From Falsiruegeria mediterranea M17 (GTDB taxonomy: Bacteria; Pseudomonadota; Alphaproteobacteria; Rhodobacterales; Rhodobacteraceae): DNA of 64,000 bases. Numbering within the stretch: position 1 is the stretch's first letter; every line of letters begins with the position of its first letter. Both the position numbers and the translations under genes were made by a program. Shown here one piece after another: positions 61,872-64,000 of the stretch. The notes under the pieces were generated by a model that saw nothing but the letters and a program-made list of their open reading frames with translations, ran no database searches and was not told the origin of the DNA. The stretch is from contig NZ_ONZG01000004.1 of the NCBI RefSeq assembly GCF_900302455.1, positions 186,001 to 250,000 on the forward strand. Reading direction: 5' to 3'.

Positions 61872-63032
61872 ATGGTAAACATTGTGGGATGGGGTCACAC
61901 CAAGTTCGGAAAGCTGACGGACATGTCACTTGAGGACATGATCACAGCCGCCGGGCGCGAGGCGATTCAGGACGCGGGCCTTGGCGCGGACGTCATCGAC
62001 GGGATCTGGGTCGGGCACTTCAACGCGGGGCTGGTGGCTGATGGGTTTCCGTCGTCGCTGGCAATGTCGATTGACCCGGCTTTAAGGTTCAAACCAGCAA
62101 CGCGGTTGGAGAATGCCTGTGCATCTGGTTCGGCCGCAGTCTTTGCAGCGCGCCAGGCGATCTTGTCGGGCGAGTGCAAGGCGGCGTTGGTGATTGGCGT
62201 CGAAAAGATGACCCACTTGCCCACGCCCGAAGTGGCTGCGGCCCTTGGCCATGCGGCGTATCAAAAGGAAGAGGCGGGTCTGTCGTTTCCAGGCGTCTTT
62301 GCCATGTTCGCACAGGCTTATTTCGACAAATACGGCGATCACACGCAGGCCTTGGCCAAGATTGCGGCCAAGAACCATGGCAATTCGGTCAACAACCCGC
62401 TGGCGCAGTTGCAAAAGCCGATGGACGAGGCGTTTTGCGCCGAAGTGTCGGACCGCAACCCGATCATTGCAGCTCCGCTGAAAAAGACCGATTGCTCGCT
62501 GGTTTCGGACGGGGCTGCGGCAATGGTGTTGGTGGCGGATGATCTGCTGGGCGATGCCCGCAAAGCGGTGCGGATGCGTGCGACTGCACAAGTGAATGAT
62601 ATCATGCCGATGTCACAGCGCGACGTGCTGGCATTCGAGGGTCCGCGCCGTGCCATCCATCAGGCCTATGACCGGGCGGGCATCACCGTGAACGATCTGG
62701 ATGTGGCCGAGGTGCACGACTGTTTCACCATTGCCGAATTGCTGATCTATGAGGCAATGGGGTTGGCGGCGCATGGGTATGCCGTGAATGTTCTGGAGGG
62801 CGGGGTGGTCCATGCAGGTGGCAAGCTGCCGGTGAACCTGTCTGGCGGGCTCAAGGCCAAGGGACATCCGGTGGGTGCCACGGGCGTGTCGATGCACACA
62901 CTGATCGCACGACAGGTGCTTGGTCAGGCAGATGCGATGCAACATCCGGGTGCCGAGCTGGGTTTGGTATTCAACATGGGCGGCTCGGGTGTCGCGAATT
63001 ACGCCTCGGTGCTCGAAGGCGTAAAGGCATGA
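61872..63032 (+). CDS. Thiolase-family acyl-CoA acetyltransferase (SCP-x type)
   Basis: This is a 386-residue thiolase-like protein. ENACASGSAAVFAARQAI carries the acylated Cys near residue 85. The C-terminal part has VHDCFTIAELLIYEAMG with His, and SGGLKAKGHPVGATGVSMH with the GHPxGATG motif, as in the SCP-x/thiolase group. The usual C-terminal catalytic Cys-Gly motif is replaced by FNMGGSG, as in that group. The ATG at 61872 (or 61869) follows GGGGAGAGG. It overlaps the acyl-CoA synthetase start (ATGA). The substrate is unknown. Confidence 0.88.
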   Translation: MVNIVGWGHTKFGKLTDMSLEDMITAAGREAIQDAGLGADVIDGIWVGHFNAGLVADGFPSSLAMSIDPALRFKPATRLENACASGSAAVFAARQAILSGECKAALVIGVEKMTHLPTPEVAAALGHAAYQKEEAGLSFPGVFAMFAQAYFDKYGDHTQALAKIAAKNHGNSVNNPLAQLQKPMDEAFCAEVSDRNPIIAAPLKKTDCSLVSDGAAAMVLVADDLLGDARKAVRMRATAQVNDIMPMSQRDVLAFEGPRRAIHQAYDRAGITVNDLDVAEVHDCFTIAELLIYEAMGLAAHGYAVNVLEGGVVHAGGKLPVNLSGGLKAKGHPVGATGVSMHTLIARQVLGQADAMQHPGAELGLVFNMGGSGVANYASVLEGVKA

Positions 63033-64000
63033 ACATCGGCCACTGGTTGCACCGGCAGGCACAGGTCGGAGGTGACCGGCCTGCGCTGTTTCTGGGGTCA
63101 GAGCAGGTCGCGACCTATGCCGGGTTTCACAACAGCGCCGCCCGGTTGGCTGGATGGCTGCTGGCGCAAGGCGTAAGCCCTGGCGATCGTGTGGCGCTGT
63201 TCATGAAGAATTGCCCGGACTATCTGATCACGCTTTTTGCGATTTGGTATGCGGGGGCTGCTGCCGTGCCGATCAACGCCAAGCTGCACGGGCGTGAGGC
63301 GGCGTTCGTCATCGACAATGCTGAAGCAGGGTTGGCCTTTACCTCTCCGGGCTTGACGGAAGGTTTAGGTGAGGCCGGGACCAAGGCGCGTTTGATCGAC
63401 GTCACTTCGCCCATCTTTGCAGAAGCGTTGAAGGTTGATCCGCTTCCGCAACCCGCGATCCGCGCCCCGGATGATCTGGCCTGGCTGTTCTATACGTCCG
63501 GAACCACGGGCAAGCCCAAGGGCGTCATGATCACGCATCGCATGTTGATCGGCGTCTCGCTCGCGTATTTTACGGACGTCGATACAGCCTCGAAGGACGA
63601 CAGCATCTTGTATGCCGCGCCGATGAGCCATGGTGCCGGGCTTTATGCGATGTTGCATGTGCTGGTGGGCGCGCGCCATGTTTGTCCGGTGTCGGGCGGG
63701 TTCGACGAGCGTGAGATTTTCGAATTGGCGCGCCTGTTTGATCGGGTGCAGATGTTTGCCGCCCCGACGATGGTCAAGCGCATGACCGATGTGGCGCGGG
63801 CGACAGGAGAGAGCGGGCGGGGTCTGCGGACTGTGGTTTATGCAGGCGGCCCGATGTATGTCGCTGACATCACGGCAGCTGTGGAGCATTTCGGGCCTAT
63901 ATTTGTGCAGATCTATGGCCAGGGCGAATGTCCGATGGGCATCACGGCCCTGCCGCGTCACGATGTGGCCGATCGCAGCCATCCTCGTTGGCGCGAAAGA
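63029..64000 (+). CDS. Acyl-CoA synthetase (AMP-binding), truncated by window end
   Basis: The first 324 residues of an adenylate-forming ligase are visible. The N-terminal YAGFHNSAARLAGWLLAQGVSPGDRVALFMKNCPDY and the P-loop FYTSGTTGKPKGVMITHRML (about residues 150-169) identify the ANL superfamily; VYAGGPMYV and IYGQGECPMGITAL correspond to the A4-A5 region. The remaining C-terminal half lies outside. Start ATG overlaps the thiolase stop, so the two genes act together, probably activating and then thiolysing an acid of unknown structure. Confidence 0.93.
   Translation, partial: MNIGHWLHRQAQVGGDRPALFLGSEQVATYAGFHNSAARLAGWLLAQGVSPGDRVALFMKNCPDYLITLFAIWYAGAAAVPINAKLHGREAAFVIDNAEAGLAFTSPGLTEGLGEAGTKARLIDVTSPIFAEALKVDPLPQPAIRAPDDLAWLFYTSGTTGKPKGVMITHRMLIGVSLAYFTDVDTASKDDSILYAAPMSHGAGLYAMLHVLVGARHVCPVSGGFDEREIFELARLFDRVQMFAAPTMVKRMTDVARATGESGRGLRTVVYAGGPMYVADITAAVEHFGPIFVQIYGQGECPMGITALPRHDVADRSHPRWRER

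Overview
The window looks like a chromosomal segment of a marine Roseobacter-group alphaproteobacterium (Rhodobacteraceae, Ruegeria-like). The evidence is high GC, GcrA (a cell-cycle regulator confined to Alphaproteobacteria), the mitochondrial-type complex I subunit NDUFA12, an SqrR-type persulfide sensor, DUF6455 proteins, an HpsN-like dehydrogenase, and GC-rich hairpins between convergent genes. The taxon is inferred from gene content, not from a database match. I found no rRNA, tRNA, CRISPR array, prophage or intact insertion sequence.

Layout. 1-2.5 kb: small conserved genes (M48 lipoprotein protease, YigZ, two DUF6455 proteins, a CDGSH protein). 2.6-3.8 kb: an AT-rich islet with an FRG-domain protein. 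3.8-12.2 kb: rimO, an AsmA protein, and an envelope-polysaccharide operon (kpsT, kpsE, kdsA, phosphohexomutase) with no kpsM beside it. 12.5-21.7 kb: uracil-DNA glycosylase/SseB, a YghU-type GST, a YHS protein, a secreted metallopeptidase, gcrA and four transporters. 21.7-25 kb: an arginine operon made of a small leader ORF with four consecutive Arg codons, argD, argF and an ACT-GNAT fusion. 25-32.5 kb: LysR/sterol desaturase, panE-like, PiT phosphate transporter, Nudix, gnd and an SDR. 32.6-43.7 kb: hrpB, DUF3108, meaB, a hydrolase-like gene, rpmB, a copper pair (DUF2946-like and PCu(A)C), a CobB sirtuin, a protein-tyrosine phosphatase, and LysR with an HpsN-like HisD homologue. 43.7-48.9 kb: a small secreted protein, a Hint-domain protein, lepA, and a second AT-rich islet bearing a decayed znuB tail. 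48.8-52.7 kb: a YkgJ protein and the zinc system znuB-znuC-zur divergent from znuA, with putative Zur boxes between zur and znuA. 52.7-64 kb: sqrR-like, a GlxA/AraC regulator, clpP-clpX, ridA, NDUFA12-mlaD-DUF2155, aat, accB-accC, a PAS-LuxR regulator, and a thiolase with an acyl-CoA synthetase cut by the window end.

Most interesting points. First, the arg operon: the Arg-codon leader and the ACT-GNAT fusion suggest two separate arginine-sensing layers. Second, a modular intergenic repeat family (boxes CTCCCGCCC and CCGTTGGGCCGGGC with interchangeable hairpins), mostly at convergent gene ends, together with a perfect 25-bp palindrome between sseB and yghU. Third, a diverged direct repeat of the znuB 3' end next to an AT-rich orphan membrane-protein gene, marking a recombination site. 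Fourth, a ZnuA with an exceptionally long His/Asp loop containing a 13-residue tandem repeat.
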